This document shows, in pieces, positions 18,101 to 26,405 of a stretch of 64,000 nt of DNA. Below the pieces are notes generated by a model. The model ran no database searches. It was given only the letters and a program-made list of their open reading frames with translations, and was not told the origin of the DNA. This DNA is from an uncultured bacterium (lineage in GTDB: Bacteria; Bacillota; Clostridia; Oscillospirales; Oscillospiraceae). The first letter of the stretch is position 1; each line of letters opens with the position of its first letter. Both the position numbers and the translations under genes were made by a program. The DNA lies in NCBI GenBank assembly GCA_948469375.1, contig CAOKLO010000001.1, positions 62,001 through 126,000 of the forward strand. The letters run 5' to 3'.

Positions 18101-20290
18101 GTCGAAGGTCTCGTCGTCCCACGCGAGGAAGCGCTTGGACATATGGTCCGCCTCGGTGACGATGGCCCAAACCAGGTCGGCGGGCTCGTCGATGGTATAG
18201 GTCACCCGGATGGAGCTGACGGTCTCGCCGGTCTGGGTGATGCTGGTGACGTTGGGCGGCGTCTCGTCCGGAGTGGTGAAGGGCAGGCGGACCACGCTGG
18301 AGCTCTTGGCGCCGTCATGGTCGGTGAGCCACAGGTACAGTACATAGTTGGTCTTTTCGTCCAGCGGGGTGTTGTTGACGGGGAAGGGGATGGTGACGTT
18401 TTTGGTCACGCTCATACTGCCGTAGCCCAGGTTGCCGGGAATGGCGGCGGACTTAAACTCCTCAGCCTTGGGCGCGGCGGCTCCGGCGGGCAGCAGGGCG
18501 TAATAGAGCAGGCAGCTCTTGGTGGTCATGACGGTGACCTGAGCCTCGTCACAGGTGATCTTGGACATGACGGGATAGCCGCTGGCAAAGGCGGGGACGG
18601 TATCGTCCGGCGTGGAGAAGGAGGTGACCTTGATGGGGCTGTGCTCTCCCCGGCCGTCCACCAGCATAGCGGTGAGATAGTAGGACCCGCCGGAGGTCAG
18701 CTTGGAGACCGCCGCGGTGAACTCCTTGTTGGCGGCGTCGGCCTTAACGTTGCCGGAAACCAGCACATTGCCGCCGTAGGCGGGGGGCTCCAGCAGGTCG
18801 GCCTCGGTGACGGACCCGTCGGCCACGGCGGACACCGCCCAGTAGATGGTGCCGGTCTTATTGGTCTTGAACACCGCCGTGGCGGAGGTGGGCGCGATGT
18901 TCTTCACTGCGGGATAGCCCGCCAGCAGTTTGGGGTCGGCGGAGGACTCGGCGGCCTGAGTGCTGTCCATGGTGCCGCCGTTGATGTCGGTGGTGATGCC
19001 CGGGCGGATCTCGATATTGTCGGGCAGCTGCTCCACAGTGGAGCCCGCCGCGCCCACGTTCAGCTTGCCGATGTCGCCGGTGCCGGTGACGTTGGTGGCG
19101 GTGTCCAGATTCAGGTCGCCCACCTGCGCGTCGCCGTCCACCAGCACGGAGGAGCCGGTGGCGTACTCGTCCACGGTGACCTTATCGGCGATGCCCTGAA
19201 CCACCTGGAGGCTGGAGCCGGGAGTCTTGTTGACTACCTCCTTGATGTTGCCGGCCAGCTGGTACAAAGCGCCGTTCTCACCGTCCAGGGTGATGAGGTT
19301 CAGGCCGTAGCCGGGCAGGGAGGAGTCGTCCACATAGGCGTTGGTGCGCACCACGGCGGTGGGAATGTCGGTGTTGCCCTCGACGCGGAGGGTGACGAAC
19401 TGGTCGCCGATGCTGTCCACGACGAGATTGTCGGCCACCACGTTGCGCATGATGATACTGCTCTGGCTGGAGTTGCTCTCGCCGCCGCCGCTGACGATGA
19501 TCTCGCCCAGCACAGTGACGTTCTCCAGCAGTACCTCGCCCAGGTCGATGCCGCCGGTGAGGTACAGGTTGCCCACGATGACGCCGTCACGCAGCTTCAC
19601 GCCGGAGGTATTCACCGTGACATTGCCGTAGACGTTGCCCAGGGCGTGGTCGCCGGGGGTCTGGACGGGCGTGCCGATGGCGCGCACCAGCATGGCGGCC
19701 ACCTCGCCCCGGGTGATGTTCCGGAAGGGCTGGAAGGAGCCGTCGTCATAGCCGCTGATGATGCCGTTGGCCGCCGCAGCGCCCACCAGGCCCCGGCTCC
19801 AGTCGCTGAGGGAGCGGCTGTCGGAGAAGCCCAGCGTCTCGCCTACGGTGGGCTGGAGCATCATGTTCCGGGACAGCAGCACTGCGGCCTGCTCCCGGGT
19901 GAGGGGCGCGTTGGGGGAGGCGAGGGTGGGGGCGGTGCCCTGGAAGTAGCCGATGTTATAGGCGATGTCGATATCCTCATAATACCAGTCGCGGGTGCTG
20001 ACGTCGGCAAAGGGATGTCCGCCCATCTTGCTGTAGCCATAGGCGCGGTTCATCATGGTGACGAACTCCGCCCGGGTAATGCTGCGGTTGGGGGCCATAT
20101 TGCCGCCCACGTCGCCCCGCATAACGCCCCAATCCACCAGGGTGTTCACGTAGGGGTCAGCCCAACTGGCCGCGTCAGCGGTAAACACGGCCCCGGGCAT
20201 AAGGCCCAGAATCAGCGCCAGGGACAGGATGCCTGCCAGTCCCCGGCGCAGCAGCCGGCTTTTGACGTTGTTGGATGGATGCTTGCTCAT
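15194..20290 (-). CDS. very large N-terminal-SLH surface protein (1698 aa)
   Basis: A 1698-aa exported protein with its anchor at the N-terminus: signal peptide (LAGILSLALILGLMPGAVFT, cleavage near ADAAS), then three S-layer homology modules to about residue 205 (SITRAEFVTMMNRAYGY, PLTREQAAVLLSRNM, NITRGEVAAMLVRAI). Residues of about 215-450 look like a repeated beta-strand region with short V-x-V-x-x-G units; the rest resembles fibronectin/Ig-like modules with PxSATAVFKTNKTGTIYWA and similar patterns. The arrangement is opposite to the 1490-aa neighbour, whose SLH modules are C-terminal. The operon position between two PilZ genes is notable. Function: surface layer or adhesin; no enzyme motif is seen. 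Confidence 0.86.
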   Translation of the reverse strand: MSKHPSNNVKSRLLRRGLAGILSLALILGLMPGAVFTADAASWADPYVNTLVDWGVMRGDVGGNMAPNRSITRAEFVTMMNRAYGYSKMGGHPFADVSTRDWYYEDIDIAYNIGYFQGTAPTLASPNAPLTREQAAVLLSRNMMLQPTVGETLGFSDSRSLSDWSRGLVGAAAANGIISGYDDGSFQPFRNITRGEVAAMLVRAIGTPVQTPGDHALGNVYGNVTVNTSGVKLRDGVIVGNLYLTGGIDLGEVLLENVTVLGEIIVSGGGESNSSQSSIIMRNVVADNLVVDSIGDQFVTLRVEGNTDIPTAVVRTNAYVDDSSLPGYGLNLITLDGENGALYQLAGNIKEVVNKTPGSSLQVVQGIADKVTVDEYATGSSVLVDGDAQVGDLNLDTATNVTGTGDIGKLNVGAAGSTVEQLPDNIEIRPGITTDINGGTMDSTQAAESSADPKLLAGYPAVKNIAPTSATAVFKTNKTGTIYWAVSAVADGSVTEADLLEPPAYGGNVLVSGNVKADAANKEFTAAVSKLTSGGSYYLTAMLVDGRGEHSPIKVTSFSTPDDTVPAFASGYPVMSKITCDEAQVTVMTTKSCLLYYALLPAGAAAPKAEEFKSAAIPGNLGYGSMSVTKNVTIPFPVNNTPLDEKTNYVLYLWLTDHDGAKSSSVVRLPFTTPDETPPNVTSITQTGETVSSIRVTYTIDEPADLVWAIVTEADHMSKRFLAWDDETFDPNDDEHSTLKFNSEADLLAAKIKMQSGAGAIQAGEQRTSPLNISNLLTQNTNTSSYVLYYMANDHATTTGNLSTQIKALRVHTLDNTKPTAKLLFTNPDGTQVDDNPQLTADVSIIFSENVKGGTKKGENVFLTLYDKMQSAYNALYQNPSIDPDDQTTDEYIEYLNARSKLTTALSSYITMYSGTPSGSHTAMKDRSKESVGENDTWIDWRYAVVEMLEDGRVEVRLPGPKVNADGTYDYSESGLKLDSGASYYFHLAGIYDLSVATNPLDPSPCDLPFTTSFAKVLLTPGDELTMGPPTGGANNDRNRIDYHFIAEPQNVENMNNSSMRWDMLIWADTSMVVTLYKRHDTTGSWTEVGQLDIAVDESEGFAYRSVSRWTGTNAPNPTPDYALLQDFKYTEYAVHIDKLKGEEDFTAWNQTVSIRVSIVAGTQSALSNNVINGLTQADYDKALELGVLSVGTPDPFTMSKLFTDSKAPDIDDRPTIDAHDTNAEIYMTLNRPGQVYYLAIPLKNLSTATNTLNSAIELVESDVRQVVSYSPAMSVLKGADQPALGTVPLMRGDRNWATSSDIAAPFTVDRPRRDDFIATTTYDGVIKGTTPSVSTGARATINLSSGTLEPNTVYLLCLLTRGVSAVYSDDIYCYRFTTTMPERPSLSLQNTGSTAVDAIADRTTPVKSVLLIESALAGDLLNEPFVDHVKPELKDAYKALNKDDDKYTVLNAMYENDGGSQTATGLPSIFDTYADEQTKQSVRQTIETTATGDLVKGYWGPENINVTGNATSGKVSMNFNNFQLQENVNYICIAYAGSAGISVESCAFRATYPIQVVNDKKPSVQSVGLGLQKPDADGKTSGEIFINFDQDLYRVVTGFTGRHPVAHYVGTSAVPDKDGFSNLVGCVTYPANIRIPDNEPHSTISTIQLKVEDCQLTRIPLNVRGLYNRWGTPIDPIDINIQYTEADGWTYTITTGR

Positions 20291-20396
20291 GAGTGTGACC
20301 GTTCCTTTCCGGCGCGGCGGGCGTAGAGCCGCCGCGTCTGTCCATAGTGCTTGGTACCTGCGGTTTATGTTGAACTAAGCGTCGCGCTCAGATTAT

Positions 20397-20993
20397 CTAC
20401 CTTGCCCTGCCCTTCAGCTGGAGGTTGAACACGGCCTCCCGAAGCAGGGTCTCCTCGTCGTTGCAAAGATCCACGAATTTGGCGGCGTACATCAGGGGGA
20501 CCGCCGCCCGCTCGGTGGGGCGCATGCGCAGCACCTGGCACGTCACCACCAGCGGCTCGCTGGTGACGGGGATGACCACCTCCAGCTGCTCCCCCACCTG
20601 GAGGGAGTGGTCGGTATAAAAGGCGATGCCGCCGGCGCTCAAATCGTTGGATTCGATCTCCCGCCTGCCCTTCCACTGCCCGGTGACGGGATAGATGAGG
20701 CTCTGAAAGCGGACCACCACCCGCAAATTTTTGCGCATGTCGCCGGCGTCCCGGTTGATTTTGGAGACCTCCAGCTGGATCATGTCGTTCCGGCTGCGCA
20801 CGATGACGCCCTCGTAGGAGGGGCCTGTGTCCATAATAGACAGCAGCTTCAGCTTTTTGTGCTCCAGGATCTCGTCGATCTTGCCGTCCTCCACCTGGAT
20901 CTGCCAATAAGGCCCGTCGGTCCTACCCTGGATCCGCCCCCGGGCGATGGGCGATCCCTTGCTGTCCAGCAGCAGATAGATGCTCTGCTCCAT
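20397..20993 (-). CDS. second PilZ-domain protein
   Basis: A 198-aa cytoplasmic protein with a PilZ domain in its second half: RKNLRVVVRF (R-x-x-x-R) and NDLSAGGIAF (D-x-S-x-x-G) are the c-di-GMP contacts. The N-terminal domain is YcgR-like in layout but diverged. ATG at 20993 has GGAGGAG upstream; the GTG at 20999 is less well placed. The start overlaps the stop of the FlhB-like gene by a few bases, so the FliK-like, FlhB-like and PilZ genes form a coupled operon. It probably links c-di-GMP to the export or motor functions of that operon; the partner is unknown. Confidence 0.84.
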   Translation of the reverse strand: MEQSIYLLLDSKGSPIARGRIQGRTDGPYWQIQVEDGKIDEILEHKKLKLLSIMDTGPSYEGVIVRSRNDMIQLEVSKINRDAGDMRKNLRVVVRFQSLIYPVTGQWKGRREIESNDLSAGGIAFYTDHSLQVGEQLEVVIPVTSEPLVVTCQVLRMRPTERAAVPLMYAAKFVDLCNDEETLLREAVFNLQLKGRAR

Positions 20994-20995
20994 CC

Positions 20996-21349
20996 TCACT
21001 CCTCCTGTTCTGTGGGTCCGGGCTGCTCCTGCCTCTGCTTCGGGGCCGCCTTGGGGGCGGAGCCCTCCTTGACCCGGTTGGGGTCAAAGTGCAGGAAGTA
21101 CACATAGATCTCCACGATGGCCTTATACAGCTCCTCGGGCACCTCCTGGCCCAGCTTGAGCTGGGTGAGGATGGTGGCCAGGGAGTTGTCCTCATAGACG
21201 GGCACGCCGCTGTCGGCGGCCACCTCCACGATTTTCTCCGCCATGTAGCCCATGCCGGAGGCCACGATCACCGGCGCGTTGCTTCCCGCCTCGTATTGAA
21301 GGGCCACCGCCTTCTTGGAGGGGTTGCGCCTGCCGTCATACTTTGACAT
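20996..21349 (-). CDS. FlhB C-terminal-domain-like protein (FlhX/YlqH type)
   Basis: A 117-aa protein equal to the cytoplasmic C-terminal domain of FlhB/YscU without its membrane part. It begins MSKYDGRRNPSKKAVALQYE and continues APVIVASGMGYMAEKIVEVA, VPVYEDNSLATIL and LGQEVPEELYKAIVEIYVYF, which align with the post-cleavage half of FlhB; the NPTH cleavage loop is absent. In Bacillus the YlqH protein has this form and sits beside a FliK-like YlqG gene, the same pairing as here. ATG at 21349 follows AAGGGAAG; the upstream TTG at 21370 is inside the preceding gene. The tail is rich in Pro/Gln/Glu. It may substitute for or modulate FlhB in substrate switching. Confidence 0.85.
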   Translation of the reverse strand: MSKYDGRRNPSKKAVALQYEAGSNAPVIVASGMGYMAEKIVEVAADSGVPVYEDNSLATILTQLKLGQEVPEELYKAIVEIYVYFLHFDPNRVKEGSAPKAAPKQRQEQPGPTEQEE

Positions 21350-22769
21350 TGACACTGTTCTTCCCTTCAAAGATTTTGGGGAACACCTCGGTGAGGGTCA
21401 CCGGATGGTCCATCTTCCGCACGCTGACCGCGGCGGGATTGAGGTCGTTGCGGGTGAGGATGTGGGAAATGCTCTGCTCGATTTCCTTGGAGAAGGGGGC
21501 CACCCCCTCGGGGCAGTTGATGACGATGCCCACGTCCCGCTCCCGGCTGGTGAGGATCACGTCGAAGAAGCCCAGGCCCTGCACGTCCAGCTTGAACAGG
21601 AACTTCATGCACTTCTCCCCCTGCCCCTGTCCGCCCTTTTTCTCCTCGGCCTCTGGGTCCACCCACAGCTCGGAGAAGAGCATCCGCTCGTCCATCTCCA
21701 TGGGGATCAGGAAGTGGTTGAGGGGCATGTACACGCTCTCGTTCACCAGCATGGCCCGCACCAGGTTTCGGAACACGTCCTGGACCTCGGCGCTTCCCTC
21801 CCCCCGGAGAGCCCGGGCGGCGGCGGCGGCCAGGTGGTCGGCAAACTGAGCGGCGGAGGTGTTTTTGGCGAACTGGCTGTTTTGCAGCAGCTGGAGCAGG
21901 GAATTTCCGTCGATGCCCCCCAGCATTCCTTTCAAGGTGCCGTAGCCGGACACCTGGTGAAAGGTCTCCAGCAGCTTATCCTCCGACCCGTTCTCATACC
22001 GGGCCAGGTCCAGCGCCAGCAGGGTGAGCAGCTCCCGGGGGGTGCCCAGGTCGTGGGTCTGGCTGACATAGGCGGACATGAGGGGAAACACCTTCTGCTG
22101 CAAAAGCTCGATGTTGCCCTGCCGGTCCCCGGCGGCCAGGCCGTTCTCCAGCTGGGCGATGAGCTCCCGCAGCTGGTCGCCCCAGCTGGCAGGCATGGAG
22201 TTGGCCATCCCCGTCAGGTTGCGCAGCAGGTTGCCCTCAATGTGGGAGGTGGAGGAAAAGTCGCTGTAGCTCTTCAGGAAATTGAGGATATCCGCCCGCA
22301 CGCCCTCCGACTCCGCCCGGGCGTAGGCGTTGCGCAACAGGGCGAACAGCGCCCCGCCGAACCGGGTGCCCGCCCGCATCTGGGCGGTGAGGAACCGCAG
22401 CAGCTCCGACGGGTCCATTTTCAGCATCTCCATGGCCTGGGCCATCTCCTCGGCGATGCCCTCGCTCATGCCGGAGGCCACGGACGTGCCCTCCCGCAGC
22501 ATCAGCTTGGACATGGTGGAGCTCAGGTCCTGGGTCTGGCGCAGCTGCTGGACGAAGGTCTGGAAGTTGGAGTCGTACCGGATTTTGCTCCCGGCCTGAC
22601 TAGAGGCGTCCTGCTGCTCGGTGCGGTGGTCCGCCCCCGTCACCCGGTCCAGGTCTGGAACGTTCTGAACCTGGCTGTTGCTGGGGGATATGGGGATGTT
22701 GCGGTTGGTTATGCTGTTGGTATTGTCATGACCCGGTACCGGGTTGGTTACTCCCAAAAGATCAGGCAT
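21336..22769 (-). CDS. FliK-like flagellar hook-length-type protein
   Basis: A 477-aa mainly helical protein whose last 120 residues carry a FliK C-terminal-type fold: FLFKLDVQGLGFFDVILTSR, then VGIVINCPEGVAPFS and a final helix. FliK secretion-control domains act with FlhB to switch export from hook to filament substrates. The N-terminal 90 residues are polar and probably disordered (Asn/Ser/Gln-rich). The stop overlaps the FlhB-like gene by 14 bases, the pairing seen for ylqG-ylqH. It reads away from cheA, from a 100-bp intergenic space. A classical fliK is not in the window, so this could be either the true hook-length protein or a paralogue. Confidence 0.68.
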   Translation of the reverse strand: MPDLLGVTNPVPGHDNTNSITNRNIPISPSNSQVQNVPDLDRVTGADHRTEQQDASSQAGSKIRYDSNFQTFVQQLRQTQDLSSTMSKLMLREGTSVASGMSEGIAEEMAQAMEMLKMDPSELLRFLTAQMRAGTRFGGALFALLRNAYARAESEGVRADILNFLKSYSDFSSTSHIEGNLLRNLTGMANSMPASWGDQLRELIAQLENGLAAGDRQGNIELLQQKVFPLMSAYVSQTHDLGTPRELLTLLALDLARYENGSEDKLLETFHQVSGYGTLKGMLGGIDGNSLLQLLQNSQFAKNTSAAQFADHLAAAAARALRGEGSAEVQDVFRNLVRAMLVNESVYMPLNHFLIPMEMDERMLFSELWVDPEAEEKKGGQGQGEKCMKFLFKLDVQGLGFFDVILTSRERDVGIVINCPEGVAPFSKEIEQSISHILTRNDLNPAAVSVRKMDHPVTLTEVFPKIFEGKNSVNVKV

Positions 22770-22806
22770 TTTTCACACCCCTGCGATAAAACTTGGAAAA
22801 CCTACT

Positions 22807-22833
22807 TAATTTTCAGCCGCTCCCTGCCGATAA
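22807..22833 (+). promoter_or_regulatory. sigma-D (sigma-28) promoter of the cheA operon
   Basis: GCCGATAA at 22826-22833 is an exact sigma-28 -10 box; TAATTTTC at 22807-22814 lies 11 bases upstream and matches the -35 TAAAGTTT at five of eight positions. It is about 40 bases before the cheA start. Confidence 0.68.
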
Positions 22834-22873
22834 TAGAAAAGATAAAAGATATTTACTGAGGTGGTGCTTTTTT

Positions 22874-24997
22874 ATGGGCAGCGGAAATGAAATTCTGGAT
22901 ATGTATATCTACGAGACCGGCACGCTCCTGGAGCAGCTGGAAACCATCGTCCTGGAGGCGGAAAAGGCGGATACGTTCTCTCAGGAGAATGTAAACGAGA
23001 TCTTCCGCATCATGCACACCATCAAGGGCTCTTCCGCCATGATGGAGTTTGACACCCTGGCCACCGTGGCCCACCGGATTGAGGACATGTTCTTCATCAT
23101 CCGGGAGCAGACCATGTCTGTGGTCCAGGAAGAGGACCGCCCGGCGCTGTTTGACGTCGTATTCCAGTCCATCGACTTCTTCCGGGGCGAGGTGGACAAG
23201 GTAGAGGCGGGCGAACCTCTTGATAAGAATATCGACAGCTTCATGGCAAATATTAATACCCTGATCGCAAAAATCAAGGGAGAAGAACCGCCGGCGGCGG
23301 CGCCTGCCGGCGCGTCGTCCCCGGCGGGGCAAAGCGCCCCCGCTCCGGCGCCCCAGGCCGCCGCCCCTGCCGGGGACGACGGGTTCCCCTTTGCGCTGCG
23401 GGTGAATTTCGAGGAGGGCTCCGGTATGGAGAGCCTGCGGGCCTTCATGCTGGTCACCGCCGTGAAGGACGTGGTGGAGGAGTCCGATTTTACCTTCTCC
23501 CCCGCCAATGTGGAGAACGATCCCTCCACCTCTGAGAGCATCCTCTCCGACGGCTTCCATCTGATGTTTAAGGATCTGGGCGACCGGGAGAGCGCCATCG
23601 GCGTCATCAAGACCGTGGGCTCGGTCCACGACTACTCTACCTACGTGGTCGCGCCTCCTCCGGAGGCCCCCGACGCCGCGCCCGCGGCCAGCGCGGCGTC
23701 CCCGGCGGCCGCATCCGCCGCCGCGCCTGCTGCAGCCGCTCCCGCCGCCGCTCCCGCCGCGCCCGCGCCCGCTGCCGCTCCGGCCGCCGCGGCCCCCGCT
23801 CAGCAGCAGCATCCCAAGGAGACGCTCATCAGCGTCAACCTGTCCAAGCTGGACCAGCTGTCCGCCGTGGTGGGCGAGATCGTCATCACCGAGTCCATGG
23901 TCACCTCCTCCCCCGATCTGAAGGGGCTGGCGCTGGACGCCTTCTCCAAGTCCGCCCGCCAGCTGCGCAAGCTCACCGACGAGCTCCAGGACGTGTCCAT
24001 GTCCCTGCGCATGGTGCCCGTGTCCAGCGTGTTCCAGAAAATGACCCGTATCGTGCGCGACATGACCAAGAAGCTGAACCGCCCCTGCAAGCTCACCCTG
24101 GTAGGGGAGAATACCGAGGTGGATAAGACCATCGTGGACTCCATCGGCGACCCCATCATGCACATGGTCCGCAACTCCATGGACCACGGCATCGAGGAGA
24201 ACCAGCAGGAGCGCATCGACGCGGGCAAGGACCCCGTGGGCGAAATCATCCTGTCCGCCCGGGACACCGGCAGCGAGGTCATCATCGAGATCATCGACGA
24301 CGGCCGGGGCGTGGACGACCAGGCCGTGCTGGCCAAGGCCATCCGCCAGGGCATCGCCTCCCCCGACACAGAGTACAGCCATAAGGAGATCCTCAGCTTC
24401 CTGATGGCCCCCGGCTTCTCCACCAACACCGAGGTCACCGAGTTCTCCGGTCGCGGCGTGGGCATGGACGTGGTGAAGCGGGGCGTGGAGGATCTGGGCG
24501 GCAGCGTCAGCATCTCCAGCGAGCTGGGCAAGGGTATGACCACCACCATCCGCATTCCCCTGACCATGGCCATTATGGACGGCATGGAGGTGGCGGTGGG
24601 AGATTCTATCTTTACCATTCCCATCAATAATATCGTGTCCACCCTGAAGGTGTCCTCCGGCGAGGTGATCCACGACTCCAGCCGGGGCGAGATCATCAAG
24701 TGCCAGGGCAACTTTGTCCCCATCGTGCGGGCCAGGGAGCTGTACCAGCTCCAGGGGGGCTGCACCGAGATCGAGGACGGCGTGCTCATCTGGCTGGAAA
24801 CCGGGGACCACTCCTATTGCCTGTTCGTGGATGAGCTGCTGGGCCAGCAGCAGGTGGTAGTCAAGCAGCTGCCCGTCTATGTGAACAGTTATAACATCAA
24901 GAGCTACGGAATCAACGGCTGTACTCTGCGCAGCGACGGCAGCATCAGCATCATTTTGGATGTGGCCAGCCTGTACACCGCCGCCCGGGGCATGTGA
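22874..24997 (+). CDS. cheA: chemotaxis histidine kinase CheA
   Basis: A 707-aa kinase that autophosphorylates and passes phosphate to CheY and CheB. HPt domain: FRIMHTIKGSSAM with His48. A P2-like domain (about 170-260) is flanked by two Ala/Pro-rich linkers, the second nearly 60 residues long. Dimerisation P3 then follows; P4 ATPase motifs are HMVRNSMDHGIE (N box), DDGRGVD (G1), GRGVGMDVV (G2) and GKGMTTTIRIPLT; a CheW-like P5 ends the protein. ATG at 22874 has GAGGTGG nine bases upstream. It heads cheA-cheW-cheR-cheB behind a sigma-D promoter. Everything needed for activity is present. Confidence 0.95.
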   Translation: MGSGNEILDMYIYETGTLLEQLETIVLEAEKADTFSQENVNEIFRIMHTIKGSSAMMEFDTLATVAHRIEDMFFIIREQTMSVVQEEDRPALFDVVFQSIDFFRGEVDKVEAGEPLDKNIDSFMANINTLIAKIKGEEPPAAAPAGASSPAGQSAPAPAPQAAAPAGDDGFPFALRVNFEEGSGMESLRAFMLVTAVKDVVEESDFTFSPANVENDPSTSESILSDGFHLMFKDLGDRESAIGVIKTVGSVHDYSTYVVAPPPEAPDAAPAASAASPAAASAAAPAAAAPAAAPAAPAPAAAPAAAAPAQQQHPKETLISVNLSKLDQLSAVVGEIVITESMVTSSPDLKGLALDAFSKSARQLRKLTDELQDVSMSLRMVPVSSVFQKMTRIVRDMTKKLNRPCKLTLVGENTEVDKTIVDSIGDPIMHMVRNSMDHGIEENQQERIDAGKDPVGEIILSARDTGSEVIIEIIDDGRGVDDQAVLAKAIRQGIASPDTEYSHKEILSFLMAPGFSTNTEVTEFSGRGVGMDVVKRGVEDLGGSVSISSELGKGMTTTIRIPLTMAIMDGMEVAVGDSIFTIPINNIVSTLKVSSGEVIHDSSRGEIIKCQGNFVPIVRARELYQLQGGCTEIEDGVLIWLETGDHSYCLFVDELLGQQQVVVKQLPVYVNSYNIKSYGINGCTLRSDGSISIILDVASLYTAARGM

Positions 24998-25014
24998 GAA
25001 GGAGAGAGGAAACT

Positions 25015-25494
25015 ATGAACGACGAAGTTATGTTCGCCAGGCAGGACGAGATGCAAGCCCTGAACACACAGGACGACGCGGTGGACACCCAGAAATACCT
25101 GATTTTCATGGCGGGCCACCTGAAGCTGGGCGTGGCGGCCGAGGATGTGGTGGAAATCCTCAACAACCAGGTCATCACCTATCTGCCCATGGTGCCCGAC
25201 TTCATCCGGGGTATCATCAACATGCGCGGCCAGATGATCCCCATCCTGGACGTCCGGGCCCGCCTGGGCATGCCCTCCCAGGAGGAGAGCCTGGTAGTGG
25301 TCCTCAATCTGGAGGATGTCCAGCTGGGTATCCTGGTGGACGGCGTGGACCAGATGCTGGATATCCCCAAGAGCAACATTCACCCGCTGCCCACCAACAG
25401 CACCCAGATGCTGGTCAGCGGCATGTGTTCCCTGCCCGACGGCTCCGGCACCATGATGGTGCTGGACTGCGAGCAGCTCAAGCCCAATGAATAA
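25015..25494 (+). CDS. cheW: chemotaxis coupling protein CheW
   Basis: A 159-aa CheW that bridges receptors and CheA. It has the CheW fold marks YLIFMAGHLKLGVAAEDVVE, PDFIRGIINMRGQMIPILDV and VVLNLEDVQLGILVDGVDQM. ATG at 25015 is preceded by GGAGAGAGG. It lies 17 bases after cheA and overlaps cheR by eight bases. The N-terminal 25 residues form a charged extension not needed for the fold. Confidence 0.93.
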   Translation: MNDEVMFARQDEMQALNTQDDAVDTQKYLIFMAGHLKLGVAAEDVVEILNNQVITYLPMVPDFIRGIINMRGQMIPILDVRARLGMPSQEESLVVVLNLEDVQLGILVDGVDQMLDIPKSNIHPLPTNSTQMLVSGMCSLPDGSGTMMVLDCEQLKPNE

Positions 25495-26332
25495 GCTGGG
25501 AGCAGGGGTGGGCGGCTCCGGATCTTTTTCCGCCCTGACGATCACAGACAACGATTTTAACCGTTTGGTCAAATTCATTCAGAGCAACTACGGCATCGAC
25601 CTGACCCAGAAAAAGCAGCTCATTACCGGCCGGCTGTCCACCCCGCTGAAGCAGCGGGGCTACACCAGCTTCTCCGATTTTGTCAACCATGTCCTTCAGA
25701 CCAAGGACAACGACCTGATCACCCTGCTGCTGGATAAGCTGACCACCAACTACACCTTCTTCATGCGGGAAAAGGAGCATTTGGACCTGTTTTGCAAGCA
25801 GATCATCCCCGACATCGTCCGCAAGCACCAGAAGGACAAGACGCTGGCCATCTGGAGCGCGGGCTGCTCCACCGGAGAGGAGCCCTATAATATCACCATG
25901 TTCCTCTTCGACTACCTGGGGCAGCAGGCCAGCCAGTGGGATACCCAGCTGCTGGCCACCGACATCTCCAATCGGGCCATGACTGCCGCCAAAAAGGGCG
26001 TGTACGAGCTGCCCGACACCATCCCCGCCGACTGGAAGAAGAAGTACTTCGTCAAGCAGCCCGACGGGCACTACCAGGTATCCAAGGCGGTGCGGGACAA
26101 TGTGATCTTCCAGCCCTTCAACCTGATGGACCCCATCAAGTTCCGCCGCAAGTTTGACGTCATCTTCTGCCGAAACGTGATGATTTACTTCGACCAGCCC
26201 ACCAAGGACGCGCTGGTCCGCCGCTTCTATGACGCCACCCTCCCCGGCGGCTACCTGCTCATCAGCAAGTCGGAGAACCTGAGCGCCAATATGCCTTACC
26301 GGAGGCTGGCTCCGTCCACCTTCCAAAAGTAA
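25487..26332 (+). CDS. cheR: chemotaxis protein methyltransferase CheR
   Basis: A 281-aa S-adenosylmethionine-dependent methyltransferase that methylates glutamates on receptors. An N-terminal helical CheR_N domain (ITDNDFNRLVKFIQ, YGIDLTQKKQ) is followed by the catalytic domain with IWSAGCSTGEEPY and FDVIFCRNVMIYF. The C-terminus SKSENLS is typical. The start overlaps cheW, so translation is coupled. Together with the downstream cheB it makes the adaptation pair. About 70 bases separate it from cheB, with a small GC-rich inverted repeat (GGCCGAC and GTCGGCC). Confidence 0.94.
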   Translation: MNKLGAGVGGSGSFSALTITDNDFNRLVKFIQSNYGIDLTQKKQLITGRLSTPLKQRGYTSFSDFVNHVLQTKDNDLITLLLDKLTTNYTFFMREKEHLDLFCKQIIPDIVRKHQKDKTLAIWSAGCSTGEEPYNITMFLFDYLGQQASQWDTQLLATDISNRAMTAAKKGVYELPDTIPADWKKKYFVKQPDGHYQVSKAVRDNVIFQPFNLMDPIKFRRKFDVIFCRNVMIYFDQPTKDALVRRFYDATLPGGYLLISKSENLSANMPYRRLAPSTFQK

Positions 26333-26405
26333 TCCGTGCAGCCGGGCCGACCCGCATCCGCCGGTCGGCCTGGTATCATACCATGAAGAGGAGGCCATAC
26401 CGTTT

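Noticed and set aside
10577..20326. Very long plus-strand frames opposite both SLH genes (up to 1440 codons).
   Set aside because: They are antisense shadows in high-GC DNA: no domain, no ribosome-binding sites, Gly/Val/His-rich composition.
20314..20335. GCGGCGG/CCGCCGC hairpin in the leader of the 1698-aa gene.
   Set aside because: It is short and GC-rich in a GC-rich region, with no T run or further structure; not enough to call a regulator.
22853..24811. Long minus-strand frame opposite cheA.
   Set aside because: It is low complexity, Gly/His/Asp-rich antisense of the CheA codons, with no recognisable motif.
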